Positions 33,724 to 43,316 of a DNA stretch of 64,000 bases are shown one piece after another. The position numbers were made by a program, and so were the translations under genes. The notes under the pieces were generated by a model. It was not told the origin of the DNA and ran no database searches. It was given only the letters and a program-made list of their open reading frames with translations. The stretch is from Brevundimonas sp. (GTDB lineage Bacteria; Pseudomonadota; Alphaproteobacteria; Caulobacterales; Caulobacteraceae), in contig QFQU01000010.1 in assembly GCA_003248965.1 (NCBI GenBank), positions 150,489 to 214,488 of the forward strand, in the 5' to 3' direction. The number at the start of each line of letters is the position of its first letter. Position 1 is the first letter of the stretch.

Positions 33724-35117
33724 ACCGCCTCGACCTGCTTTTCAGGTTCGGCAGGCGGGCGACGAACCCTGGCGCCGCTCATCACCGCGCCGAACAGGGC
33801 GATGACGGCGGCGATCTGGAAGCCGTGGCCCACGCCGTTCGCCGGCGCGGCCGACAGCAGAAAGGCCACGACCACGGCGCCCAGCGCCTGGCCCACGACC
33901 CGCGCCATACCCAGCGCTCCTCCGGCCGCCCCTGCCCGTTCGCGTGGCGCTTCGGACAGCATGGCGCGATTGTTGGGCGACTGGAAGAAACCGAATCCGG
34001 CGCCGCAGACGGCCATGCGCCAGGCGATGTCGAACTGGCTGGCCCCGACGTCCAGGAAACTCAGCGCCATCAGACCACAGGCGAAGACCGTCAGCCCCAT
34101 CGCCCCCAGAACCCCGGCCGAATAACGATCCGACAGATAGCCCGCCAATGGCGCGGCGATCATGGTCGCCAGCGGCCAGGGCGTCATCAAGAGGCCGGTC
34201 TCCACCGCCGTCAGGCCCAGGCTGTTCTGCAGGAAGAACGGCAGGCTGACAAAGGCCATCATCTGGGCGGTGAAGGAGATCACCGAGGTCGCCACCGACA
34301 GGCTGAACATCGGGCGCTGCATCAGATCCAGCGGAAACAGGGGGGCGACGCGCGCGCGCTCGTGCCGAACCATAAGGACGCCGGCGACCAGGCCCGCGCC
34401 TGTCAGGCCAAAGCCCAGGACCGCCGCCTCGCCGTGCGCCAGCGATTGCAGACCGGTGATCACCAGGCCGAAGGCGGCGGCGTTCAACGCCGCCCCGCTC
34501 CAGTTCAGCTTGCGGCCTTGCAGCGGATTGCGCGGCAGGGTGAAGCCGGCCAGGGCTACGGCCGACAGGCCCAGCGGCACGTTCAGCGCGAAGAGCCAAC
34601 GCCAGTGGCCGACCGCCAGGATTGCGCTGGCGATGGTCGGTCCGGCCGCGGCCGCCAGGGACACGATCACCGCATTGATTCCGACCGCCCGGCCCAGCAG
34701 GCGCTGCGGATAGGTGAAACGCACCAGGGCGCCGTTCACGCTCATGATCCCGGCCGCGCCGAACCCCTGCAGCACCCGCGCCAGACTGAGCGTCTGAATC
34801 GAATCGGCGGAGGCGCAGGCCAGGGATGCAAGGGTGAAGACCACCAGGCCAGCCTGGGAAACGCGCCTATAGCCGACGATTTCGCCCAGCGACGCCAGCG
34901 GCAAAAGGGCCACGGCGATGGCGATCTGATAGGCGTTGACCACCCAGATCGAGGCGGCGGACGACGCTTGCAGGTCCTTGGCGATCGACGGCAGGGCGAC
35001 GTTGGCGATGGCCCCGTCCAGCACCGACAGGGTGATCCCCAGACCGATGGACACGATGGCCCAGTAGCGACGGGGAGCGGGAAGGCCGTCTTCGGTCAGC
35101 GCAGGACTGGAGATCAT
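33720..35117 (-). CDS. MFS transporter, DHA2 (14-TM drug exporter) type
   Basis: 465 residues with about 14 hydrophobic segments. The N-terminal LDGAIANVALPSIAKDL and the motif A-like GEIVGYRRV are those of the EmrB/QacA drug:proton antiporter group; GPTIASAIL fits antiporter motif C. The substrate cannot be read from sequence. No emrA-type adaptor or regulator lies beside it. It converges on rnhA. Confidence 0.88.
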   Translation of the reverse strand: MISSPALTEDGLPAPRRYWAIVSIGLGITLSVLDGAIANVALPSIAKDLQASSAASIWVVNAYQIAIAVALLPLASLGEIVGYRRVSQAGLVVFTLASLACASADSIQTLSLARVLQGFGAAGIMSVNGALVRFTYPQRLLGRAVGINAVIVSLAAAAGPTIASAILAVGHWRWLFALNVPLGLSAVALAGFTLPRNPLQGRKLNWSGAALNAAAFGLVITGLQSLAHGEAAVLGFGLTGAGLVAGVLMVRHERARVAPLFPLDLMQRPMFSLSVATSVISFTAQMMAFVSLPFFLQNSLGLTAVETGLLMTPWPLATMIAAPLAGYLSDRYSAGVLGAMGLTVFACGLMALSFLDVGASQFDIAWRMAVCGAGFGFFQSPNNRAMLSEAPRERAGAAGGALGMARVVGQALGAVVVAFLLSAAPANGVGHGFQIAAVIALFGAVMSGARVRRPPAEPEKQVEAV

Positions 35118-35148
35118 GCGCGTCGAACGCGCGCGACGGCGCCTATGT

Positions 35149-35607
35149 TCAACCGGCGCCCCGTACCGTCAGCAGAGACCCGTCCACAGCCGTCACCACG
35201 ACGTCCTGCCCCAGGTCCGGGGCGGCGTCCTCCATTTGCGCGGGCCACTCTGCGCCCGAGATGAAGACACGCCCGCGTCCGCCCTCAAAGGCCTGCACCA
35301 CTCGCGCCTTCTGGCCGATCAACCGGCTGTCCCGATCATTGATGTCCGGGCCGGACGGATTGGCCTTCTGGATAAGCCGGCGCGACAAAAGAGTGGCGAT
35401 CACCGTCAACACGGCGAAGACCGCCACCTCGCCCGGCAATCCCAACCGCAGCCCTGCGGCCGTCATGACGGCGACGACGCCCGCCGAAACCGCCGGCCAC
35501 AGCAGCCATTCGGTGGAAAACATCGCCTCCACCGCCAGCAGAAGCACGCCCACGGCCAGCCAGATCCAAAAGGGCTGGGCCGCATAGAGATCGGCGATCA
35601 CGGACAT
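35149..35607 (-). CDS. NfeD-like membrane protein
   Basis: 152 residues: three hydrophobic segments (from FWIWLAVGVLLLAVEAMF) then a soluble OB-fold-like domain (LIGQKARVVQAFEGGRGRV, then VTAVDGSLLTVRG). NfeD proteins pair with SPFH proteins and are thought to organise membrane microdomains. It lies 13 bp downstream of the SPFH gene in the same operon. Confidence 0.9.
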   Translation of the reverse strand: MSVIADLYAAQPFWIWLAVGVLLLAVEAMFSTEWLLWPAVSAGVVAVMTAAGLRLGLPGEVAVFAVLTVIATLLSRRLIQKANPSGPDINDRDSRLIGQKARVVQAFEGGRGRVFISGAEWPAQMEDAAPDLGQDVVVTAVDGSLLTVRGAG

Positions 35608-35620
35608 CGCGCTTGTCTCC

Positions 35621-36595
35621 TCAGGCCGAAGGCGGGACAGCCGGACGACGTGGCGCCGACGGACGCGCCGGGGCCTCGCGCTGCTGCCCCTGGGCCAGAC
35701 CGACCAGTTCGCCGATGCCGGCGATGGAACCGACCAGGGCGCCCATTTCAGAGGGTACGATCACCGTGCGCTGTTGCGGGCTGCGCGCCAGTTCGGCGAA
35801 GGCCTCGACATATTTCTGTGCGACGAAATAGTTGATGGCGTTCACGTCGCCGCGCGCGATGGCTTCGGACACCATGGCGGTGGCGCGCGCCTCCGCCTCG
35901 GCCTCGCGCTCGCGGGCTTCGGCGTCGCGGAAGGCGGCTTCCTTGCGCCCCTCGGCCTGGAGAATGGCGGCCTGTTTGGCGCCCTCGGCGCGGGCGATGG
36001 CGGCCTGTTTCTCACCGTCCGCCTCGGTGACGACGGCGCGGCGTTCCCGTTCGGCCTTCATCTGACGAGCCATGGCGTTGGTCACGTCGGCGGGCGGAGT
36101 CAGATCCTTGATCTCGATCCGGTTGACCTTGACGCCCCACGGCTCGGTCGCCGCGTCGATGACGTGCAGCAGGCGGGTGTTGATGCTGTCGCGCTGGCTC
36201 AGCACCTCGTCCAGTTCCATGGAGCCCACCACGGTCCGCAGGTTGGTCATGCACAGCTGGGAGATGGCGTAGGTCAGGTCGTCGACGCGATAGGCCGCGC
36301 GGGCGGCGTCCATCACCTGGATGAAGACGATGCCGTCGACCCGCACCATGGCGTTGTCCTTGGTGATGACCTCCTGGGTCGGGACGTCCAGCACCTGCTC
36401 CATCATGTTCATCCGCTTGCCGACCCGTTCCACGAACGGGGTCAGGAAGCCGATGCCGGGGCTCAGGGTCTTCGTGTATTTGCCGAAACGTTCGACGGTG
36501 AACTCGCGGCCCTGCGGCACGATCTTGATGACGCTGATCAGCAGCGCGATCGCCAACAGCAGCACGACGCCGGCGAAAATGGTGGTGACATCCAT
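35621..36595 (-). CDS. SPFH/Band 7 (stomatin-like, QmcA type) membrane protein
   Basis: 324 residues. One N-terminal membrane anchor is followed by the SPFH domain (VPQGREFTVERFGKYTKTLSPG, LDEVLSQRDSINTRLL, WGVKVNRIEIKDLTPP), then a long Ala/Glu coiled coil (about residues 170-250) and a Pro/Arg-rich tail. Such proteins oligomerise in membrane microdomains and influence proteases. Paired with NfeD. It lies 76 bp after the DUF3089 gene. Confidence 0.93.
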   Translation of the reverse strand: MDVTTIFAGVVLLLAIALLISVIKIVPQGREFTVERFGKYTKTLSPGIGFLTPFVERVGKRMNMMEQVLDVPTQEVITKDNAMVRVDGIVFIQVMDAARAAYRVDDLTYAISQLCMTNLRTVVGSMELDEVLSQRDSINTRLLHVIDAATEPWGVKVNRIEIKDLTPPADVTNAMARQMKAERERRAVVTEADGEKQAAIARAEGAKQAAILQAEGRKEAAFRDAEAREREAEAEARATAMVSEAIARGDVNAINYFVAQKYVEAFAELARSPQQRTVIVPSEMGALVGSIAGIGELVGLAQGQQREAPARPSAPRRPAVPPSA

Positions 36596-36671
36596 GGGAA
36601 CCCTCCGTCGGGAGCGAGGTTAGCCGTCACAACCCTGAAGCGCCACCGAAACCGGACGCCGTTCGGCCGAA

Positions 36672-37772
36672 TTATGCGCCCGCCTTGGCGGCGTAAACGG
36701 CGAGGCGCTCCGCCACATCGGCTTCAAGATCGCCATAGAACAGGTTGTAAGGCCGAACCTTTCTCTGGTCGGCCCAGCTGCCGCCCGCCCGAATCGAGTC
36801 CAGGTTCGGCCAACTGTGCCGCAGCAGGCCCTCGCGGCATTGGGTCTGGACCTCCCGCGCGATCAGGGCTGGACGGGCGCCCCATTCCAGACCCGTGGCG
36901 TTTGTGGCGCCGCGGCTCTGGCGGGCCGGCGTCACCGCCTCGCTGGTTCCGCCCAGGACGGGATTGACGCAGACCGGGCGGCGTCCGGCCAGATCCACCA
37001 GATCCCCTCGCGCGTCCCAGACCACGGCGCGGCGGAAGCGTCGGCGCGCCGGCGCCTCGTCATTGTCTCCAACCTGCGCCCAGGCCACGACGCATTGGGT
37101 CTGCTCGCGGTTGGCGCAGGCCGGGATGCGCGCCGGCAGGTTCTCGACCGCCACGATGGTATCCATCAGATAGGCCGCCACCAGCCGGTCGCGCACGGCC
37201 TTGTCAGGCGCGATCCGTTCTCGGATCAGTCGGTCCAGCAACTCGGCTCCCTGCTCCACTCCCGCCAGTACGATGGGCCCCTGCGGATGGCGCGCCAGCC
37301 AGGCGTCGAACGCCGCCAGGATGTCATCATAGGCGAAGGCCCGCGCCTCGCGCGCGTCGTCCCTCAGGGTCAGGCGCGTGTAGAGGCTGGCCTGGCGATA
37401 GCGCGGCGCGCTGACAGCGCCTGCCCGGGCGAAGGGCCCGGCGTAGTTGGGCAGGATCACCCGCCGCAGATAGGCGTCGGACTTGGCGTCGCCGATGGGG
37501 CCGTTCCATTCCGACCCGCCGTCGAAGGTCGTGGAATGGACGAAGAACACGTCGGCCGTTCCGGCGCCCGGCGCGCGGGCGTCCAGAAGGGCCCAGGCCC
37601 TGGGATCGGCATAGTTCGGCGCCGCCGGCGGGCGATAGGTCTGGAACGGAACCTGCGGGTCCAGGGCGGCGCGCAGAATGTCGCCCCGCCATACCGCGAC
37701 CGCGGCGGTCAGAAGCAGGACCAGGGCCAGCCCGATCCAGCCGATCCATTGCCTGGTCGTCAGCCGTCTCAT
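36672..37772 (-). CDS. DUF3089 alpha/beta-hydrolase-like protein with a degenerate nucleophile motif
   Basis: 366 residues. One N-terminal membrane anchor (WIGWIGLALVLLLTAAVAVW) precedes a domain with VFFVHSTTFDGGSEWNGPI and FAYDDILAAFDAWLARH, matching the DUF3089 family. The nucleophile elbow, which I recall as GHSQG in the family, reads GVEQG here, so the catalytic serine is absent. Its ATG overlaps the hldD stop (ATGA), making it the fourth gene of kdsA-hldE-hldD. Periplasmic orientation and a non-enzymatic or altered role are inferences. Confidence 0.8.
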   Translation of the reverse strand: MRRLTTRQWIGWIGLALVLLLTAAVAVWRGDILRAALDPQVPFQTYRPPAAPNYADPRAWALLDARAPGAGTADVFFVHSTTFDGGSEWNGPIGDAKSDAYLRRVILPNYAGPFARAGAVSAPRYRQASLYTRLTLRDDAREARAFAYDDILAAFDAWLARHPQGPIVLAGVEQGAELLDRLIRERIAPDKAVRDRLVAAYLMDTIVAVENLPARIPACANREQTQCVVAWAQVGDNDEAPARRRFRRAVVWDARGDLVDLAGRRPVCVNPVLGGTSEAVTPARQSRGATNATGLEWGARPALIAREVQTQCREGLLRHSWPNLDSIRAGGSWADQRKVRPYNLFYGDLEADVAERLAVYAAKAGA

Positions 37773-38770
37773 CGATAGGGATCGTCCGTGGCCAGGAAAT
37801 CCTGCACGTAGCGGCGCACGCCCTCCTCCAGCGGGGTGGACTGACCCTCGAATCCGGCGGCGCGTATACGGTCCATGCGCGCCTCAGTGAAATACTGATA
37901 CCGGTCGCGGATCGCCTCGGGCATGTCGACATACTGGATCGACGAGGGCTTGCCGGCGGCGGCGAAGGTGGCCTGGGCCAGATCAGCGAAGGACCGCGCC
38001 TGGCCGGAACCGACGTTGAATACGCCCGAAACTTCCGGCGACTGCAGGAGGAACTCGATGATATCGACCACATCGTCCACATAGACGAAGTCGCGCAATT
38101 GCCCGCCGTCGGCGTAGTGCGGGTTATGGGACTTGAACAGGCTGACCGTTTCGCCCGCCGCCACCTTGGGCCAGATCTGGGCTACGACCGACTTCATGCC
38201 GCCCTTGTGCCCCTCGTTGGGGCCATAGACGTTGAAGAATTTCAGCCCCGCCCACTGAGGCGGCGCCTGGCCGCGTTCCGCCTGGCGCACCGCATACTGA
38301 TCGAACAGCATTTTCGAATAGCCATAAGCGTTTAGCGGGCGAAGCTGAGACAGAGATTCGGCGTCGTCATCGTCGTTGAAACCCGTCTCGCCATCGCCGT
38401 AGGTCGCCGCCGAAGAGGCGTAGATCAGCCGTGCGTCGCGGATCGTGCACCAGTCCCACAGGTCGCGCGACAGGGTGAAGTTGGTGCGGAGGATCAGATC
38501 GGCGTCCGGCTCGGTCGTCGAGGAGATGGCGCCCATATGGATCACCGTCTCGATCCGGTCGGCGTGGCGCTCCAACTGCTCGAACAGTTCCTCTGGCGAC
38601 CAGAAGTCAGCGACAGGGTGTTTGGCCAGGTTCTTCCATTTGGCCAGGTCGGCGGTCTCCAGCCGGTCGCACACCACCACGTCATACGCCGTCTCGGCCG
38701 TCAGGCGCGCCACGATGTTGGAGCCGATGAAGCCGGCGCCGCCGGTCACGACGATCATTCTGGGCGTCAT
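37769..38770 (-). CDS. hldD: ADP-L-glycero-D-manno-heptose 6-epimerase
   Basis: 333 residues, extended SDR fold. The NADP-binding TGGAGFIGSNIV, the active-site YASSAATYG and YGYSKMLFD (YxxxK) are present, as are FFNVYGPNEGHKG and the C-terminal DRYQYFTEA of HldD. It converts ADP-D,D-heptose to the L,D form for the LPS inner core. It overlaps hldE upstream and the DUF3089 gene downstream. Confidence 0.95.
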   Translation of the reverse strand: MTPRMIVVTGGAGFIGSNIVARLTAETAYDVVVCDRLETADLAKWKNLAKHPVADFWSPEELFEQLERHADRIETVIHMGAISSTTEPDADLILRTNFTLSRDLWDWCTIRDARLIYASSAATYGDGETGFNDDDDAESLSQLRPLNAYGYSKMLFDQYAVRQAERGQAPPQWAGLKFFNVYGPNEGHKGGMKSVVAQIWPKVAAGETVSLFKSHNPHYADGGQLRDFVYVDDVVDIIEFLLQSPEVSGVFNVGSGQARSFADLAQATFAAAGKPSSIQYVDMPEAIRDRYQYFTEARMDRIRAAGFEGQSTPLEEGVRRYVQDFLATDDPYR

Positions 38771-40221
38771 TGCGCCTCTCCCGTCATTTTCGCGATGGTC
38801 TGCGTGGTCGAAAATCCGTCCTTGAAATCGGCCAGCCGCACCACGCCGCCCCAGCTTTCGACCAGGTCGCCGCCGACCACGCCCTCGCGCGTATAGTCGG
38901 AGCCCTTGATCAGCACATCGGGCCGCAGCCGCTCGATCAGGGCGATGGGCGTGGGGTCGTCGAAACTGGTCACGCGGTCCACGCTGCTCAAGGCCCCGAT
39001 CACGACGGCCCGGCTATCCAGATCATTGACCGGCCGGCCCTCCCCCTTCAACCGACGCACCGAGGCGTCGGTGTTCAGCGCCACCACCAGCCGGTCGCAC
39101 CAGCCGCGCGCCTGAGCCAGATAGGCGACATGCCCTCGGTGCAGAATATCGAAACAGCCGTTGGTGAAGCCGACCTTCAGCCCCTGACGTCGCCAGGCCT
39201 CGACCTCGGCGGCCAGTTCGTCCAGCGGCGTCACCTTGGCCTGGGCGGCGACGGCGTGCTGGCTCAATTCCGCCTCGATCAGTTCGCCAGGCGTCACGAC
39301 CGCCGTGCCGGCCTTTCCGACCACCACGCCCGAGGCCAGGATGGCGAACTGCACCGCCGTCTCCAGCGAAGCCCCGGCCCCCAGGGCCAGCCCCAGGGCC
39401 GCAAGGCCGGTATCGCCCGCGCCCGACACGTCGAACACCTCGCGCGCGCGACCGGGGAAATGACGCACCGGTTCGCCACGTCGCGCCAGACTCATGCCCT
39501 TTCCGGCACGGGTGACGATGATGGCTCTGGCCGTCGTCGCCGCCAACAGGGCCGCCAACGCCGCCTCGACCTCGGCGTCCGTCTCGACCGGCAGGCCCGT
39601 CGCACCCGCCAGTTCCGAAGCGTTGGGCTTGATAACCTCGACCGTGCCATAGCGGGCGAAGTCCCGCCCCTTGGGGTCCACGATCACCGGCGCGCCCGTT
39701 TCCCGCGCCGCCGTCAGCGCCGCATCGATCAAGACGTCGCCAACCACGCCCTTGGCGTAGTCAGACAGGAGAATGGCTGAAGCATCAGAAAAGGCGTCGG
39801 ATTTCACCAACGCGGGCGCCATCGCTTCTTCGTCCAGGCGTAACAGTTGCTGCCCGCCCGCGACGAAGCGGGTCTTCACGATCGTGGTCGCGCCATCCGG
39901 CCGGTCGATGCAGTCGATGATCCGATTCTCGGCCGCGATCAGTTCGGTCAGTTCCGCCCCCGCCGCATCCTGGCCCGCCACGGCGCCGAGTTGGGCCAGA
40001 CCGCCAAGCGCCGCGACATTGCGCGCCACATTGCCGACGCCGCCCGGCATGGCGATGTTGCGCCGGGTGCGCAGCACCGGGATCGGCGCCTCGGGTGAGA
40101 TGCGGCTGACCTCGCCATAGACATAGCGGTCCAGCATCAGGTCGCCGACACAGGCGATCTTCAGGTCGCGCACACGCTCCAGCAGCTTCTGCAGGGCGCC
40201 CAGATCCAGAGTGTCAGACAT
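38767..40221 (-). CDS. hldE: HldE, bifunctional heptose-7-phosphate kinase / heptose-1-phosphate adenylyltransferase
   Basis: 484 residues. The N-terminal PfkB-type kinase (about 1-320) has LMLDRYVYGEVSRISPEAPIP and the GAGDTGLAALG anion hole with catalytic aspartate. The C-terminal nucleotidyltransferase (about 345-484) has FTNGCFDILHRGHVAYL and IKGSDYT. It makes ADP-D-glycero-beta-D-manno-heptose. The start lies 18 bp after the kdsA stop. Confidence 0.96.
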   Translation of the reverse strand: MSDTLDLGALQKLLERVRDLKIACVGDLMLDRYVYGEVSRISPEAPIPVLRTRRNIAMPGGVGNVARNVAALGGLAQLGAVAGQDAAGAELTELIAAENRIIDCIDRPDGATTIVKTRFVAGGQQLLRLDEEAMAPALVKSDAFSDASAILLSDYAKGVVGDVLIDAALTAARETGAPVIVDPKGRDFARYGTVEVIKPNASELAGATGLPVETDAEVEAALAALLAATTARAIIVTRAGKGMSLARRGEPVRHFPGRAREVFDVSGAGDTGLAALGLALGAGASLETAVQFAILASGVVVGKAGTAVVTPGELIEAELSQHAVAAQAKVTPLDELAAEVEAWRRQGLKVGFTNGCFDILHRGHVAYLAQARGWCDRLVVALNTDASVRRLKGEGRPVNDLDSRAVVIGALSSVDRVTSFDDPTPIALIERLRPDVLIKGSDYTREGVVGGDLVESWGGVVRLADFKDGFSTTQTIAKMTGEAQ

Positions 40222-40239
40222 GGGTCCGACCTAGAGGAT

Positions 40240-41118
40240 TCAGGCGGCCTGCGCCACCGGGGCCTTGGCGCCCAGCTTGATGGCCAGGTCGTCGAAGGCG
40301 ATCAACTGCGCGGCCAGGGCCTCGAACTGACCCAGCGGCACCATGTTCGGCCCGTCCGACGGCGCGTGATCGGGATCGGGGTGGGTCTCGATGAAGACGG
40401 CGTCCACGCCCACCGACACGGCGGCGCGGGCCAGGACCGGCACGAACTCGCGCTGGCCGCCCGACGACGTACCCTGCCCGCCCGGCTGCTGCACGCTGTG
40501 CGTCGCATCGAACACGACCGGGCAACCGATCTCGCGCAAGATCGGAAGCGCCCGCATGTCGCTGACCAGGGTGTTGTAGCCGAAGCTGGCGCCTCGCTCG
40601 CAGGCCATGACGTTGGGATTGCCGGCGCCAACGACCTTGGCGATGACGTTCTTCATGTCCCAGGGGGCCAGGAACTGGCCCTTCTTGATGTTGATCGCCT
40701 TGCCCGTGGCGGCGGCGGCCAGCAGCAGGTCGGTCTGACGGCTGAGAAAGGCGGGGATCTGCAGCACGTCCACAACCTCGCCCACCGGCCCGCACTGGGC
40801 CTCGGAATGGACGTCTGTCAGAGTCGGCAGGCCCGTGACTTCGCGGATTTCCGCGAAAATGGGCAGGGCGTCCTTCAGGCCGATGCCGCGCGCGGCGCTG
40901 GCGCTGGTGCGGTTGGCCTTGTCGAAACTGGTCTTGTAGATGATGCCCGCATTCAACCGCTCGCCGATTTCCTTCAGCTGATGCGCCGTTTCCAGCGCGT
41001 GCTGGCGGCTTTCCATCTGGCAGGGACCGGCGATCAAGGCGATTCGCGCGCCGCCGCCGATGACGACAGGCGTCCGAAGACCTTCAGACAACGTAATGAC
41101 GGCGTTGGGTCGGCTCAC
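40240..41118 (-). CDS. kdsA: 3-deoxy-8-phosphooctulonate synthase (KDO-8-P synthase)
   Basis: 292 residues, a TIM-barrel enzyme that joins arabinose-5-phosphate and PEP. Motifs are IAGPCQMES, YKTSFDKANRTS, TDVHSEAQ, KKGQFLAPWDM and FDATHSVQQPGG. First gene of the LPS-core operon. Divergent from cfa across about 120 bp. Confidence 0.96.
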   Translation of the reverse strand: MSRPNAVITLSEGLRTPVVIGGGARIALIAGPCQMESRQHALETAHQLKEIGERLNAGIIYKTSFDKANRTSASAARGIGLKDALPIFAEIREVTGLPTLTDVHSEAQCGPVGEVVDVLQIPAFLSRQTDLLLAAAATGKAINIKKGQFLAPWDMKNVIAKVVGAGNPNVMACERGASFGYNTLVSDMRALPILREIGCPVVFDATHSVQQPGGQGTSSGGQREFVPVLARAAVSVGVDAVFIETHPDPDHAPSDGPNMVPLGQFEALAAQLIAFDDLAIKLGAKAPVAQAA

Positions 41119-41241
41119 GGCAGGCGTCTTTCCGGTTGATTTCGGCGTTCAAGTGGCGCCCGGCCGCAATGATTGCAACCTGTCGGGCGGCCACGCCACC
41201 ATGATTGACGCCCTGGAGCTTAGCGTGAAAAGTAGAATTCG

Positions 41242-42462
41242 ATGAGCGTCGTCGCCACAGAGATCGAAGCTGTCGCCCGCCAGACGCCGCGCGTCTTCGC
41301 CATGTTGATCCGACTGCTGGCCGTCAACTGGACGGTGGGCCGCCTGACCTTGCGCCTGCCGAATGGCGAGGAACATCTGCTGTCGGGGCGCGAGCCAGGC
41401 CCTCAGGCGATCCTGAACGTCAAGGACTATGGCTTCGCCCGGCGTGTGCTGGCCGCAGGCGATATCGGATTCGCTGAAGGCTATATGGCCGGCGAATGGG
41501 ACACCCCCGATCTGGCGACCCTGCTGGAGACTCTGGTCGACAACTATGACCACATCCGCCGCCTGTTCGACGGCAACTGGATCTTCATGGCCCTGAACTG
41601 GTGGGGGCATCGCCGGAACCGCAACAGCAAGGCTGGCTCGAAAAAGAACATCCACGCCCATTACGACCTGGGCAACGCCTTCTACGCATCCTGGCTGGAT
41701 GGCTCGATGACCTATTCCTCCGCCCGTTTCTCACGTCCGGACGAGGCGCTGGAGGCAGCCCAGCACGAGAAGTACGCCGCCCTGGCGCGGCTCATGGACC
41801 TGCGCCCTGGCCATACGGTGCTGGAAATAGGCTGCGGCTGGGGCGGCTTCGCCGAGTTTGCGGCCAGGGAGATCGGCGCCGACGTCACCGGTGTGACTAT
41901 TTCGCGTGAGCAATACGACTTCGCGCGCCAGCGGCTGTTCCAGGCGGGCCTATCGGACCGTGCGCGCATCGAACTGGTCGACTACCGCGACGTGGCCGGC
42001 CGGTTCGACCGGGTCGCCTCCATCGAAATGTTCGAAGCCGTAGGCAAGGAATACTGGCCCGCCTATTTCGACAAGATCCACGCCGTGTTGAAGCCCGGCG
42101 GCAAGGCAGGGCTGCAGATCATCACCATCCAGGACGCGCTGTTCGAGGGATACGACACCCGCACGGATTTCATCCAGAAATACGTCTTCCCGGGCGGCAT
42201 GCTGCCGTCGGAGGAGCGGCTGAAGCCCGTGATCGCCGCCTCTGGCCTGCAGTGGTCGGCCATCGAACGCTTCGGCCTGGACTACGCCGAGACGTTGAAG
42301 CGGTGGGACGAGCGTTTCCGCGCCGCCTGGTCCGACATCCAGCGAATCGCCGGCTTCGACGAGCGGTTCTTCCACCTGTGGCGGTTCTATCTGGCCTATT
42401 GCGAAGCGGGCTTCCGGTCACGCCGCACCGATGTTGTGCAACTGGCCCTGAGCCGCGCCTGA
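41242..42462 (+). CDS. cfa: Cyclopropane-fatty-acyl-phospholipid synthase family
   Basis: 406 residues. The SAM site is LEIGCGWGGFAEF; HYDLGNAFYASWLDGSMTYSSARF and ASIEMFEAVG are the Cfa signatures. It methylenates unsaturated acyl chains of membrane phospholipids, usually in stress or stationary phase. A weak ribosome site lies before ATG 41242. It is followed 10 bp later by sseA. Confidence 0.93.
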   Translation: MSVVATEIEAVARQTPRVFAMLIRLLAVNWTVGRLTLRLPNGEEHLLSGREPGPQAILNVKDYGFARRVLAAGDIGFAEGYMAGEWDTPDLATLLETLVDNYDHIRRLFDGNWIFMALNWWGHRRNRNSKAGSKKNIHAHYDLGNAFYASWLDGSMTYSSARFSRPDEALEAAQHEKYAALARLMDLRPGHTVLEIGCGWGGFAEFAAREIGADVTGVTISREQYDFARQRLFQAGLSDRARIELVDYRDVAGRFDRVASIEMFEAVGKEYWPAYFDKIHAVLKPGGKAGLQIITIQDALFEGYDTRTDFIQKYVFPGGMLPSEERLKPVIAASGLQWSAIERFGLDYAETLKRWDERFRAAWSDIQRIAGFDERFFHLWRFYLAYCEAGFRSRRTDVVQLALSRA

Positions 42463-42472
42463 GAGCGTTTCC

Positions 42473-43312
42473 ATGACCCGATCGCCCCTGATCTCAACCG
42501 ACGAATTGGCGGGCCTGATGGCCGACGGCGAGCCTGTGCGCCTGATCGACGCCAGCTGGCATCTGGATGGTCGCGACGGGCGGGCCGAATTCGAGGCCGA
42601 TCACCTGTCGGGCGCAGTCTTTCTGGATCTCGACGCAGCTTCGGATACGACCTCCGGATTGCCGCATATGTTGCCGTCTGCACAGGCATTTTTGACCACG
42701 ATGGGCGCACTGGGGGTGTCGGAGAGCGATCGGATCGTGATCTATGACGCCGCGGGCCTGTTCTCGGCCGCCAGAGCCTGGTGGATGCTGAAGACCATGG
42801 GCGCGACGTCGGTTCAGGTGCTGGACGGCGGCTTGCCGAAATGGCGCGCCGAGCGCCGCCCGCTGGAGCATGGAGTTGCCGGGTCGCCAGCGCCCGCCGA
42901 CTTCGCACCCCGGTTCGATGCAGCGGCGGTGGTCGATCTTGAAACCGTGCGCCGGGCCTTGGCCGAGGGCGCCCAGGTCGCCGATGCGCGCGGCCCGGGC
43001 CGTTTTCGCGGAGAGGCGGCGGAGCCGCGTCCCGGCATGCGACCCGGCCATATGCCGGGGGCGATCAACCTGCCCTATTCCGCCCTATTGAATCCGGACG
43101 GGACGATGAAGCGGGACGAAACGCTGGAAGCCGCCTTCCTCGACGCCGGAATCGATTTGAACAGGCCGGTAATCACCACCTGCGGCTCAGGCGTGACGGC
43201 GGCGATCCTAAGCCTGGGGTTGGCCGTATTGGGCCGACCGTCGCGGCTCTATGACGGTTCCTGGGCCGAATGGGGTTCGCGGACAGACACGCCCGTGGTC
43301 GTCGGCCCCTGA
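42473..43312 (+). CDS. sseA: 3-mercaptopyruvate sulfurtransferase
   Basis: 279 residues with two rhodanese domains. The catalytic loop TTCGSGVTAAI (CGSGVT) is that of mercaptopyruvate sulfurtransferases rather than thiosulfate rhodaneses. It moves sulfur from 3-mercaptopyruvate to a thiol acceptor. It sits close to a cystathionine beta-lyase gene. Its stop lies 4 bp from that of the convergent binding-protein gene. Confidence 0.93.
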   Translation: MTRSPLISTDELAGLMADGEPVRLIDASWHLDGRDGRAEFEADHLSGAVFLDLDAASDTTSGLPHMLPSAQAFLTTMGALGVSESDRIVIYDAAGLFSAARAWWMLKTMGATSVQVLDGGLPKWRAERRPLEHGVAGSPAPADFAPRFDAAAVVDLETVRRALAEGAQVADARGPGRFRGEAAEPRPGMRPGHMPGAINLPYSALLNPDGTMKRDETLEAAFLDAGIDLNRPVITTCGSGVTAAILSLGLAVLGRPSRLYDGSWAEWGSRTDTPVVVGP

Positions 43313-43316
43313 CGGC

